Below, one piece after another: positions 16,354-24,252 of a DNA stretch of 33,277 nt. The position numbers and the translations under genes were made by a program. The stretch comes from Acetobacteraceae bacterium. Its GTDB lineage: Bacteria; Pseudomonadota; Alphaproteobacteria; Acetobacterales; Acetobacteraceae. How positions within the stretch are numbered: the first letter of the stretch is position 1; each line of letters begins with the position of its first letter. The notes below the pieces were generated by a model, which had not been told where the DNA came from, made no database searches, and saw only the letters and a list, made by a program, of their open reading frames with translations. The stretch covers positions 1-33,277 of the forward strand of contig JAIEOP010000039.1 in NCBI GenBank assembly GCA_019750465.1, given 5' to 3'.

Positions 16354-17192
16354 CCATCGCGGCCGGATACAATTTCGGCTACCTCGACGAGGCGACGAAG
16401 CGGATGATCCGCCGCGCCATCCTCAAGGCGGTGGCGATCCCGGGCCACCAGGTGCCCTTCGGCTCGCGCGAGATGCCGCTGCCCTATGGCTGGGGCACGG
16501 GGGGAATCCAGGTGACGGCCAGCGTCATCGGCCCCGACGACGTGCTGAAGGTGATCGACCAGGGCGCCGACGACACCACCAACGCCGTCTCCATCCGCCG
16601 CTTCTTCGCCAAGGTGGCCGGCGTCGCCACGACCGGGCGCACCGCCGAGGCCACGCTCATCCAGACCCGCCACCGCATCCCCGAGACGCCGCTGCGCGAG
16701 GGCCAGATCCTGGTCTATCAGGTGCCGATGCCGGAGCCGCTGTTCCGCCTGGAGCCCCGCGTCGCCGAGACGCAGCGCATGCACGCGCTGGCCGATTACG
16801 GGCTGATGCACGTGAAGCTCTACGAGGACATCGCCCGCTACGGCCATGTCGCGATCTCCTACAATTACCCGGTCATGGTGAACCGGCGCTACCTGATGGC
16901 GCCCTCCCCCATCCCGGCCTTCGACAACCCGAAGATGGACCGCATGCCGGCGCTGCAGCTCTTCGGCGCGGGGCGGGAGAAACGTATCTACGCCGTGCCG
17001 CCACATACGGAGGTGCGCTCCCTCGACTTCGAGGACCATCCCTTCGTGCCGATCCGCGCCGACGCGGCCTGCTCGCTCTGCGGCTCGCGCGACACCTACC
17101 TGGACGAGATCGTCACCGACGACCGCGGCGGGCGGCGCTTCATCTGCTCCGATACCGACTGGTGCGCGAGCCGGCGCGAGGAAGGGCGATGA
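16350..17192 (+). CDS. phnJ: Carbon-phosphorus lyase PhnJ (radical SAM)
   Basis: This 280-residue enzyme opens with GYNFGYLDEATKRMIRRA and contains PLPYGWGTGGIQ. Cys241, Cys244, Cys266 and Cys272 occur at the same positions as in E. coli PhnJ. In E. coli, Cys241, Cys244 and Cys266 bind the iron-sulphur cluster and Cys272 is the thiyl radical residue. PhnJ cleaves the C-P bond of ribosyl alkylphosphonate 5-phosphate, giving alkane and ribose cyclic phosphate. All four catalytic cysteines are present, so the operon should be competent. It is coupled to phnI and phnK by ATGA overlaps. Confidence 0.98.
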   Translation: MTIAAGYNFGYLDEATKRMIRRAILKAVAIPGHQVPFGSREMPLPYGWGTGGIQVTASVIGPDDVLKVIDQGADDTTNAVSIRRFFAKVAGVATTGRTAEATLIQTRHRIPETPLREGQILVYQVPMPEPLFRLEPRVAETQRMHALADYGLMHVKLYEDIARYGHVAISYNYPVMVNRRYLMAPSPIPAFDNPKMDRMPALQLFGAGREKRIYAVPPHTEVRSLDFEDHPFVPIRADAACSLCGSRDTYLDEIVTDDRGGRRFICSDTDWCASRREEGR

Positions 17193-17971
17193 GCACGGCG
17201 GGCGCGCCGCTGCTGGAGGCGGAGGGCCTGACGCTCCGCTTCGGCGCCATCCCGGCGCTGGAGGAGGTCGCGCTGTCGATCTGGCCCGGCGAGGTGGTGG
17301 CGATCGTCGGCGAATCGGGCTCCGGCAAGACCACGCTGCTGCGCGTGCTGTCCGGCCTGGTGCGCCCGGAGCGCGGCACGGTCCGCTACCACGGCGCCGA
17401 TGGCGCGGTGCGGGACGTGCACGGCATGGCGGAATCGCGGCGCCGGCTGCTGCACCGCACGGAATGGGGCTTCGTGCACCAGAATCCGCGCGACGGGCTG
17501 CGCATGGGCGTCTCCGCCGGCGGCAACGTGGGCGAGCGGCTGATGGCCGTCGGGGCGCGGCACTACGGCAGCATCCGCGCCGAAGCCGCGGCCTGGCTGA
17601 GGCGCGTGGAGATCGACCCCGCGCGCATGGACGAGGTGCCGACGCGCTTCTCCGGCGGCATGCAGCAGCGCCTGCAGATCGCCCGCACCCTGGTGACGCG
17701 GCCGCGGCTGGTGTTCATGGACGAGCCGACCGGCGGCCTCGACGTCTCGGTGCAGGCACGGCTGCTGGACATGCTGCGCGGGCTGGTCGCGGATCTCGAT
17801 CTTGCCGTGCTGATCGTGACGCACGACATCGCCGCGGCGCGGCTGCTGGCGCACCGGATGCTGGTGATGCGGCACGGGCGGGTGGTGGAGCAGGGCCTCA
17901 CCGACCGCGTGCTGGACGACCCGCAGCATCCCTATACCCAGCTGCTGGTCTCCTCGGTGCTGGCGGCATGA
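17189..17971 (+). CDS. phnK: C-P lyase accessory ATPase PhnK
   Basis: This 260-residue ABC-type ATPase has Walker A GESGSGKTT (41-49), the FSGGMQQRLQ signature (154-163), Walker B VFMDEPTGGLD (175-185) and the THD H-loop (211-213). PhnK docks on the PhnGHIJ core and may energise a conformational step; it is not a transport ATPase. The start overlaps phnJ and the stop overlaps phnL. Confidence 0.95.
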   Translation: MSTAGAPLLEAEGLTLRFGAIPALEEVALSIWPGEVVAIVGESGSGKTTLLRVLSGLVRPERGTVRYHGADGAVRDVHGMAESRRRLLHRTEWGFVHQNPRDGLRMGVSAGGNVGERLMAVGARHYGSIRAEAAAWLRRVEIDPARMDEVPTRFSGGMQQRLQIARTLVTRPRLVFMDEPTGGLDVSVQARLLDMLRGLVADLDLAVLIVTHDIAAARLLAHRMLVMRHGRVVEQGLTDRVLDDPQHPYTQLLVSSVLAA

Positions 17972-18666
17972 GATACGCCATCAGGACCGAGGGCCTGTCG
18001 AAGTCCTTCACCCTGCACCTGCAGGGCGGTGTCACGCTGCCCGTGCTGCACGACGTGGAACTGGCGGTGGCGCCCGGCGAGTGCGTGGCGCTCGCAGGCC
18101 CGTCCGGCGCCGGGAAATCGACGCTGATGCGCTGCCTCTACGGCAACTACGGCGCCGGGAAGGGACGCATCCTGCTGCGCCATGGCGAGACGGAGATCGA
18201 CCTCGCCGCGGCGGATGCGCGCGTGATGCGTGCGGTGCGGCGCGACACGCTCGGCTATGTCAGCCAGTTCCTGCGCGTCATTCCGCGCGTCGCCACGCTC
18301 GACATCGTGGCCGAGCCGCTGCTGGCACGCGGCGTGGCGCTGGAAGCGGCGCGCGATCGCGCCACTTCGCTGCTGGCGCGGCTGAACCTGCCGGCGAAGC
18401 TGCACGGGTTGCCGCCGGCCACCTTCTCGGGCGGCGAGCAGCAGCGGGTGAACCTCGCCCGGGGCTTCGCGCCGCGCTACCCGGTGCTGCTGCTCGACGA
18501 GCCGACCGCCAGCCTCGATGCGGCCAATCGGGCCGTCGTCATCGGCCTGGTCGAGGAGGCGAAGCGGGCGGGCACGGCCATCATCGGCATCTTCCACGAT
18601 GCCGAGGTGCGCGAGCGCGTGGCCGATCGCCTGTTCGAGGTGCACCCCATCCCCGCCGCGGCATGA
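17968..18666 (+). CDS. phnL: C-P lyase accessory ATPase PhnL
   Basis: This 232-residue ABC-type ATPase has Walker A GPSGAGKST (44-52), signature FSGGEQQRVN (153-162) and Walker B LLLDEPTASLD (174-184). It resembles PhnL and other single-domain LolD-like ATPases, and the C-terminal IFHDAEVRERVADRLFEV is typical of PhnL. PhnL associates with the C-P lyase core. It is coupled to its neighbours by ATGA overlaps. Confidence 0.95.
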   Translation: MRYAIRTEGLSKSFTLHLQGGVTLPVLHDVELAVAPGECVALAGPSGAGKSTLMRCLYGNYGAGKGRILLRHGETEIDLAAADARVMRAVRRDTLGYVSQFLRVIPRVATLDIVAEPLLARGVALEAARDRATSLLARLNLPAKLHGLPPATFSGGEQQRVNLARGFAPRYPVLLLDEPTASLDAANRAVVIGLVEEAKRAGTAIIGIFHDAEVRERVADRLFEVHPIPAAA

Positions 18667-19811
18667 GCATGACCATCGAGACCGTCCTGACCAACGCCCT
18701 GCTCGTCCTGCCGGACCGGGTCGTGCCCGGCACCGTCGTGTTGCGCGGCACGGTGATCGCGGAGGTGCAGCCCGGCCGCAGCCACCTGCCCGGCGCGCTG
18801 GACCTGGACGGCGACCACCTCATCCCCGGCATCGTCGATGTCCATACCGACAACCTGGAACGCCAGGTGCAGCCGCGCGCCAATGCGCGCTGGCCGAGCC
18901 GCTCGGCGATGCTGGCGCATGATGCGCAATGCGCGGCGGCCGGCGTGACGACGGTGCTGGATGCGCTCTGCCTCGGCGATCTCGGCTTCGATCCGGGGCG
19001 CGGGCAGACCTTCCGCGACGGCGTGGAGGACCTGGACGCGCTGGCCGGGACGGGCCTGCTGAAGGCCGAGCATTTCCTGCACCTGCGCTGCGAACTGCCG
19101 GCACCGGACATGAAGCCGGCGCTGGAGCCGGTGGCCGAGCATCCGCGGGTGCGCATGGTCAGCCTGATGGACCACTCGCCCGGCATCGGCCAGTACCGCG
19201 ACATGGACCGCTACCGGGCGCTGCGCAAGCGCCAGCGCGAGATGACCGACGCCGATGTCGAGCGCCGCATCCACGAGTTGCTGGACCAGCGCGCCCGGCT
19301 GCGCGAGCCGCAGCGGCGCTGGCTGCTGGACCGCATCGCGCACCGCGACCTGCCGCTGGCCAGCCATGACGACGACGATGTCGAGGAGGTCGCGCGCAAC
19401 GCCGCCGACGGCATCCACATCAGCGAATTCCCCGTGGTGATGGCGGCGGCGAAGGCGGCGCGCGCGCTGGGCCTGGAGGTGATCGCCGGCGCCCCCAACA
19501 TCGTGCGCGGCGGCAGCCATTCCGGCAACGTCGCCGCCGCCGAGCTGGTGCGGGAGGGCGCGGTGGACGCGCTGGCCAGCGACTACGTGCCGGCGGCGCT
19601 GCTGGAAGCCGCCTGGCGCTGCGCGGCGGAGACGGGGATCAGCCTGCCGGCCGCCGTGGCGATGGTGACCGACCGTCCCGCGCGCATGGCGCGGCTCGGC
19701 GACCGCGGGCGCATCGCGGCGGGGCTGCGCGCGGACCTGGTGCAGGTGCGGCCGCTGGACGGGCTTCCCGTGCCGCGGCGGGTCTGGCGCGCAAGTGAGC
19801 GCGTGGCGTGA
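18663..19811 (+). CDS. phnM: Alpha-D-ribose 1-methylphosphonate 5-triphosphate diphosphatase PhnM
   Basis: This 382-residue amidohydrolase has the canonical PhnM set: IPGIVDVHTDNLE (about 54-66), HLRCELPAPD, SLMDHSPG, SHDDDD and GAPNIVRGGSHSGN in order. It converts alkylphosphonate ribosyl triphosphate to the monophosphate plus pyrophosphate, the substrate for PhnJ. It is the same length as the divergent paralogue at 12128-13276 but clearly the canonical copy. The stop TGA overlaps a GTG that opens the relay of mini-ORFs leading to the next gene. Confidence 0.97.
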   Translation: MSMTIETVLTNALLVLPDRVVPGTVVLRGTVIAEVQPGRSHLPGALDLDGDHLIPGIVDVHTDNLERQVQPRANARWPSRSAMLAHDAQCAAAGVTTVLDALCLGDLGFDPGRGQTFRDGVEDLDALAGTGLLKAEHFLHLRCELPAPDMKPALEPVAEHPRVRMVSLMDHSPGIGQYRDMDRYRALRKRQREMTDADVERRIHELLDQRARLREPQRRWLLDRIAHRDLPLASHDDDDVEEVARNAADGIHISEFPVVMAAAKAARALGLEVIAGAPNIVRGGSHSGNVAAAELVREGAVDALASDYVPAALLEAAWRCAAETGISLPAAVAMVTDRPARMARLGDRGRIAAGLRADLVQVRPLDGLPVPRRVWRASERVA

Positions 19812-19927
19812 AGGACGCGCGGGGAGGTCGCGTGACGGCGCGCGGGAAGGTCGCGTGACAACGCGCGGGGAGGTCGCGTGACAACGCGCGGGAAGGTCGC
19901 GTGACGACGCGCGGGACGGCCAATTGA
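19808..19927 (+). other. Chain of overlapping mini-ORFs (predicted translational relay)
   Basis: Reading from the GTG that overlaps the phnM stop gives a 16-codon ORF ending in TGA at 19856-19858. Next come three 8-codon ORFs with starts at GTG 19855, 19878 and 19901. Their stops are at 19879-19881, 19902-19904 and 19925-19927. Each stop overlaps the next start by four bases (GTGA), and the last stop overlaps the TTG start at 19924. The short peptides read MTTRGEVA, MTTRGKVA and MTTRGTAN. Whether they are translated is unknown, but the overlap pattern is exact. Confidence 0.6.
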
Positions 19928-19930
19928 GCG
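19816..19930. repeat. 23-bp tandem repeat spanning the phnM to phosphodiesterase junction
   Basis: Four near-identical 23-bp copies lie at 19816-19838, 19839-19861, 19862-19884 and 19885-19907. A fifth, degenerate copy (19908-19930) contains the start of the next gene. Each unit has a purine-rich GGGGAGG or GGGAAGG four bases upstream of GTGA; in the last copy these become GGGACGG and TTGA. Units alternate in one base (GGGG or GGGA). They are contiguous and without spacers, so this is not a CRISPR array. Confidence 0.97.
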
Positions 19931-20637
19931 GAGGGGCGCGCTTCGCGCTCTACTGGGCGCCCGAGCTGGATGATCCGCTGCACGCGCTGGGCTCGGCGTG
20001 GCTGGGGCGGGATGCGGAGACCGGCGCGGCACTGCCGCAGCCCGGGCTGCCCGGCGGGCTCGACATCTCCGATCTCACCGCCGATCCGCGCGGCTATGGA
20101 TTGCACGCCACGCTGAAGGCGCCGTTCCGGCTGGCGGGCGGCTATGCCGCCCTGGAAGCGGCGGTGCAGGCGTTCGCCGCGCGCACCGCTCCCTTCGACC
20201 TGCCGCCGCTGGCCGTGTGCGACCTCTCCGGCTTCCTGGCCTTGCGCGAGACGGCGCCCTGCCCGGCGCTGCACGCGCTCGCCGATGCCGCCGTGCTGGC
20301 GCTGGAGCCCTGCCGCGCGCCGCTCACCGAAGCGGAGTGGGCGCGCCGCCGCCGCGGCGGCCTCAGCGCGGCGGCGGAGGCGCGGGTCGCCCGCTGGGGC
20401 TACCACCTGGTCTTCGAAGCCTGGCGCTTCCACGTGACCCTGACGCGGCGCCTGACGCCGGGGGAGCACGCCATCGTGCGGCCCGCGCTCATCGCGCATC
20501 TCGGTGACGCGCCGGCGCGCGTGCGGCGGGTGCGATCGATCTGCCTGTTCTCCCAGGCCGGGCCGGGCGTGCCATTCCGCATCGCCCGGCGCGTGCCGCT
20601 GGCAGGGGCCGCCCCAGGGCCGCCTCCGACCGGATGA
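19924..20637 (+). CDS. 2H-phosphodiesterase-like phosphonate metabolism protein (DUF1045 type)
   Basis: This 237-residue protein begins LSGGARFALYWAPELDDPL and includes two HxT motifs, GLHATLK (His61, Thr63) and FHVTLT (His170, Thr172). These define the 2H phosphodiesterase fold, in the subgroup often found in phn operons. The family may open ribosyl cyclic phosphate and could replace PhnP, which is absent here; this is inference. The TTG start sits in the fifth copy of the tandem repeat and overlaps the stop of the last mini-ORF, and no ATG lies closer to the conserved N-terminus. Confidence 0.85.
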   Translation: MSGGARFALYWAPELDDPLHALGSAWLGRDAETGAALPQPGLPGGLDISDLTADPRGYGLHATLKAPFRLAGGYAALEAAVQAFAARTAPFDLPPLAVCDLSGFLALRETAPCPALHALADAAVLALEPCRAPLTEAEWARRRRGGLSAAAEARVARWGYHLVFEAWRFHVTLTRRLTPGEHAIVRPALIAHLGDAPARVRRVRSICLFSQAGPGVPFRIARRVPLAGAAPGPPPTG

Positions 20638-21161
20638 TCCCATCCGATCGGATGCCGCTCCATCGCTTGCCTGCGTGGCGGCGCCGCGGCGCTCGCCCTG
20701 GCGGCGACCACGGTCTCGTTCTCGCCGGCGGCCTGCGTCTGCGCTGGATCGAACCGCATCGGGACTTCGCCGCGCTCTGCAGCCTGCGCCTCGCCATCGG
20801 CTGGGACGCCTGGACGCCGGCGGAGCGGCCCCTGGTCGAAGCCTATGACGTCCGCCTCGGCCTGCTCTGGCACGGCACGCTGGTCGGGTGGGTCGGGGCG
20901 GTTGAGCTGCGGCGCCGGTGCCCGCTGCTGGTGGACCTGATGGTGCATCCCGACTTCCGGCGGCGCGGCGTCGCCTCGGCGCTGATCGCGCGCTGCGCCA
21001 CGCTGCTCGCGCGGAAGCGATTGCCGCGAATGGAGACGCGCTGCGACCCGGCGCGACGGCGTTTCTTCGTGGCGCAGGGTTTCCGTGATTGTCCTTCGCG
21101 GCGCCTGGACGATACGCTCCGGCTCGCGATGCGTCTGCCGCGTCGGCACGGGACCGGTTGA
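20634..21161 (+). CDS. GNAT-family N-acetyltransferase in the phn operon
   Basis: This 175-residue protein has a GNAT motif A, LLVDLMVHPDFRRRGVASALI (acetyl-CoA loop RRRGVA), and a C-terminal FFVAQGFRD. Its ATG overlaps the phosphodiesterase stop (ATGA), so it belongs to the same transcript. PhnO acetylates aminoalkylphosphonates in some operons, so this is a candidate for a similar role, but there is no close PhnO-specific signature. An Arg-rich stretch at the start (residues 7-25) may mean a later start, such as the Met at residue 7. Confidence 0.78.
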   Translation: MIPSDRMPLHRLPAWRRRGARPGGDHGLVLAGGLRLRWIEPHRDFAALCSLRLAIGWDAWTPAERPLVEAYDVRLGLLWHGTLVGWVGAVELRRRCPLLVDLMVHPDFRRRGVASALIARCATLLARKRLPRMETRCDPARRRFFVAQGFRDCPSRRLDDTLRLAMRLPRRHGTG

Positions 21162-21172
21162 GGAGCAGTCCG

Positions 21173-21670
21173 ATGGACATGCGGGCGATGTGGGCGAAGG
21201 CGAAGTCCGAAATGGGCAAGGCCAAGCCGCCGCCGCCGCCGCAACCGCAGGGCCCCGCCCCGAGCTACGGCCCGAAGATCGAAGCAAAGGCCCTGGCGCT
21301 CCGCGGCTGCAGCATGGAGGAGGTGGCGAAGTGGCAGCAGCGCGGCGAGACACCGGCCGAGGACGCGGAACTGCCGTCGCAGAACGCTATGAACACCGGA
21401 ACCACCTACGCGCTGGAGGTTGCCGACGATCTCTACAACCAGACCTGGCAGGGGCGTATCCAGGCATCCATCCAGGTTTGCATCGACGGCGGTTGCGAGG
21501 CGCTTGTCGTGCTCAGGAACAACAGGGGGTTCGGCACCGCTGACTATATCGGTCGCCTCAACAAGGTCCCGGTGCTGAACACCGCGGTCCTCGTGGGCTG
21601 GGTCCCGCTCCAGAGCACGACCGCCGCCGCGGCGACGGGGGCGGTGCTCGCAATCATCGCGAATTCCTAG
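21173..21670 (+). CDS. Unrecognised protein at the end of the phn operon
   Basis: AGGAG (21161-21165) precedes the ATG at 21173, so I start here rather than at an upstream reading that overlaps the GNAT gene. The 165-residue product has a basic N-terminal helix (MWAKAKSEMGKAK), then a proline run (PPPPPQPQGPAP), then a mixed alpha/beta core with CSMEEVAKW and NKVPVLNTAVLVGWVPL. It ends in a small hydrophobic stretch. Codon use seems less GC-rich than in the neighbours. I do not recognise a family. Confidence 0.68.
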   Translation: MDMRAMWAKAKSEMGKAKPPPPPQPQGPAPSYGPKIEAKALALRGCSMEEVAKWQQRGETPAEDAELPSQNAMNTGTTYALEVADDLYNQTWQGRIQASIQVCIDGGCEALVVLRNNRGFGTADYIGRLNKVPVLNTAVLVGWVPLQSTTAAAATGAVLAIIANS

Positions 21671-21690
21671 GCAAACCCCTGGAGGTTTGC
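21671..21690. terminator. Hairpin after the phn operon
   Basis: GCAAACC (21671-21677) and GGTTTGC (21684-21690) form a 7-bp stem with a 6-base loop, directly after the stop codon of the unknown gene. No T tract follows, so it may be a weak terminator or an mRNA 3' end stabiliser. The stem works on both strands, for the operon and for convergent phnN. Confidence 0.4.
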
Positions 21691-21769
21691 GCTCGGACAG
21701 GAGCCTAGGCAGGCTTGCATCTCAGGGGCATGGGCCGCACGACGTGTGGGCCAGGCCGCGAAAGCCTGT

Positions 21770-22321
21770 TTAGCGCGCGGCCTCCCGCAGCGCCGCCACC
21801 ACCTGCGCCACGCCGGCGTCCACCGCGCCGTCGTTGACGATGCGCCGCACCGCGAGGCCCGGCGGCACCGGCGCCATCCGCGCCAGGCGTTCGCCGACGG
21901 CAGCCGCGTCCTCTCGCCCGCGCGCGGCCAGGCGCGCGGCCAGCACCGCCGGCGGCGCAGTGATCTCCAGCACCAGCAGGGGGTAGCGCGCTCCGGCCTC
22001 GGCCAGCACGGCGCGGGAGAGGTTGGCGACGACGACGCGGCCGGCGGCGAGATCGGCCTCGATGTCGCGCGGGATGCCGTAGCGCAGCCCGTGGGCGGCC
22101 CAGTCCAGGGCGAAGCCGCCAGCGGCCTGCTCGACGGCGAAGTCCGCCGCCGTCACGCCGCGATGCGCCTCGCCGCCCGCCTCGGCAGGACGGGTGATGG
22201 CGCGCTGCACGAAGCGGAAGCGCGCATCGCCGGCGAGCGCCGCCCGTGCGCCGTCCAGGAGCGTGTCCTTGCCGGCGCCGGAAGGCCCCACCACGGCGAC
22301 CAGCCTGCCTGTTCGCGACAT
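21770..22321 (-). CDS. phnN: Ribose 1,5-bisphosphate phosphokinase PhnN
   Basis: This 183-residue kinase has Walker A GPSGAGKD (12-19) and the guanylate-kinase-like arrangement RAITRPAEAGGEAHRGV with FALDWAAHGLRYGIP. PhnN phosphorylates ribose 1,5-bisphosphate to PRPP, the last step of C-P lyase metabolism. AGGAGGT lies two bases before the ATG at 22321. It is on the strand opposite to the main operon and convergent with it, so it needs its own promoter. Confidence 0.92.
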   Translation of the reverse strand: MSRTGRLVAVVGPSGAGKDTLLDGARAALAGDARFRFVQRAITRPAEAGGEAHRGVTAADFAVEQAAGGFALDWAAHGLRYGIPRDIEADLAAGRVVVANLSRAVLAEAGARYPLLVLEITAPPAVLAARLAARGREDAAAVGERLARMAPVPPGLAVRRIVNDGAVDAGVAQVVAALREAAR

Positions 22322-22379
22322 TGACCTCCTCCCCTGCGCCTGCGCCAATTCCGCTCCGTCCTCGCCGAAGGGTCCCCTC

Positions 22380-24167
22380 ATGTTCACCACCCGCCCCGAG
22401 ATCGCCGGCAGCTTCGGCGCCGTCGCCTCCACGCACTGGATCGCGTCCGGGGTCGGCATGGCGGTGCTGGAGCGCGGCGGCAATGCCTTCGACGCCGCGG
22501 CCGCCGCCGGCTTCACCCTGCAGATCGTGGAGCCGCACCTGAACGGCCCGGGCGGCGACTGCCCGATCATCCTGCACAGCGCGCGGCTTGATGCGCAGCA
22601 GGTGATCTGCGGCCAAGGCCCGGCGCCACGCGCGATGACGGTGGCGAAGCTGAGGGACGAACTGGGGCTGGAGATCGTGCCCGGCACCGGCTTCCTCTGC
22701 GCGCCCATTCCCGGTGCCTTCGACGCCTGGGCGCTGATGCTGCGCGACCACGGCACCTGGCGGCTGCGCGACGTGCTCGAATACGCCATCGGCTACGCGC
22801 GCAACGGCGCGCATGTCGTCCCCCGCGTCAGCGCGACCATCGAGACGGTGCGCCCGCTCTTCGAGAGCGCCTGGCCGAGCAGCGCCGCGCTCTGGCTGCA
22901 CAATGGCGCGACGGTCCCGGGCGGGCTGTACCGCAACCCCGCCCTTGCCGACACCTATGAGCGGGTGCTGCGCGAGGCGGAGGCCGCCGGCGCCGACCGC
23001 GCCCGCCAGATCGAGGCGGCGCGCGACGCCTGGTATGGCGGCTTCGTCGCCGAGGCGATCGGCCGCTTCGGCCGCGGCTTCGCCGCACTCGACACCTCCG
23101 GCCGCCGTCATCACGCGCTGCTGACCGCGGACGACATGGCCGGCTGGCGCGCCACGGTGGAGACGCCGCTCGCCCACGATTATCGCGGCCACACGGTGCT
23201 GAAATGCGGCCCCTGGAGCCAGGGGCCGGCCATGCTGCAGACGCTGGCACTGCTGGAAGGCTTCGACATCGCCGCCATGGACCCGGTCGGCGCGGAATTC
23301 GTGCATACGGTGGTGGAGGCGATGAAGCTTGCCTTCGCCGACCGCGAGGCCTTCTACGGCGACCCTGACTTCGTCGACGTGCCGATGGCGACGCTGCTCT
23401 CGCCCGGCTACACGGCGGAGCGGCGGGCGCTGATCGGCGCGCAGGCGGACAATGATTTCCGCCCCGGCAGCCCGGACGGCATGGCGCCGCGCACCGACTA
23501 CGCCGCCGCCCTCCGCCGCGCCGGGGAGATGGCGATGGCCGCCGGCACCGGCGAGCCCACCGTCTCGCGCCTCGGCGCCTCGGGCGGCGACACCTGCCAT
23601 GTCGACGTGATCGACCGCTGGGGCAACATGGTCAGCGCCACGCCCTCCGCCGGCTGGCTGCAATCCTCGCCGACCATCCCGGAGCTCGGCTTCTGCCTCG
23701 GCTCGCGCTGCCAGATGTTCTGGCTGGACGAGGAGCTGCCGAACGGCCTGGAGCCCGGCAAGCGGCCGCGCACCACGCTTTCGCCGTCCATGGTGCTGCG
23801 CGAGGGCCGCCCCTGGATGAGCTTCGGCACCCCGGGCGGCGAGCAGCAGGACCAGTGGCAGCCGATCATGCTGATGCGCATGATCGACCATCGCTTCACC
23901 ATCCAGCAGGCGATCGACCTGCCGAGCTTCCATTCGGAGCACTGGATCAGCAGCTTCTGGCCGCGCGGCGCCCGGCCCGGGAAGCTGGTGATCGAGGGCC
24001 GCTTCGCCCCCGCGGTGCTGGGCGCCCTGCTGGCGCGCGGGCACCGCGCCGAGATGGGCGGCGAATGGTCGGAAGGGCGGCTGACCGGCGCGCGGCGCGA
24101 GGCGGACGGGCAGATCTTCGCCGGCGCCAACCCGCGCGGCATGCAGGGGTACGCGGTGGGACGGTAG
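22380..24167 (+). CDS. Gamma-glutamyltransferase-family protein
   Basis: This 595-residue Ntn-hydrolase-type enzyme has STHWIASGVGMAVLERGGNAFDAAAAAGF near the start, YRGHTVLKCGPWSQGP in the middle, and GGDTCHVDVIDRWGNMVS. In that last block Thr405 matches the autoprocessing nucleophile of gamma-glutamyltransferases. No signal peptide is visible, so the protein is probably cytoplasmic. Members include true GGT and related hydrolases of amides or N-acyl compounds, and the substrate is not evident. An AAGGG lies eight bases before the ATG; the start is 58 bp from the divergent phnN start. Confidence 0.9.
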   Translation: MFTTRPEIAGSFGAVASTHWIASGVGMAVLERGGNAFDAAAAAGFTLQIVEPHLNGPGGDCPIILHSARLDAQQVICGQGPAPRAMTVAKLRDELGLEIVPGTGFLCAPIPGAFDAWALMLRDHGTWRLRDVLEYAIGYARNGAHVVPRVSATIETVRPLFESAWPSSAALWLHNGATVPGGLYRNPALADTYERVLREAEAAGADRARQIEAARDAWYGGFVAEAIGRFGRGFAALDTSGRRHHALLTADDMAGWRATVETPLAHDYRGHTVLKCGPWSQGPAMLQTLALLEGFDIAAMDPVGAEFVHTVVEAMKLAFADREAFYGDPDFVDVPMATLLSPGYTAERRALIGAQADNDFRPGSPDGMAPRTDYAAALRRAGEMAMAAGTGEPTVSRLGASGGDTCHVDVIDRWGNMVSATPSAGWLQSSPTIPELGFCLGSRCQMFWLDEELPNGLEPGKRPRTTLSPSMVLREGRPWMSFGTPGGEQQDQWQPIMLMRMIDHRFTIQQAIDLPSFHSEHWISSFWPRGARPGKLVIEGRFAPAVLGALLARGHRAEMGGEWSEGRLTGARREADGQIFAGANPRGMQGYAVGR

Positions 24168-24252
24168 CGTCCGAAGGCTTACATTCGGTTATTGGACCCC
24201 GGCGCTCGCAAGGCGCATGCTGCGGCATGACAACCAGGGATGTCGAATCGCC

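Noticed and set aside
12128-19811. The two PhnM genes as an assembly duplication
   Set aside because: They have different signature motifs throughout and different neighbours; they are clearly diverged paralogues of coincidentally equal length.
19816-19930. CRISPR array
   Set aside because: The repeat units are contiguous without spacers and are only 23 bp, and no cas gene is nearby.
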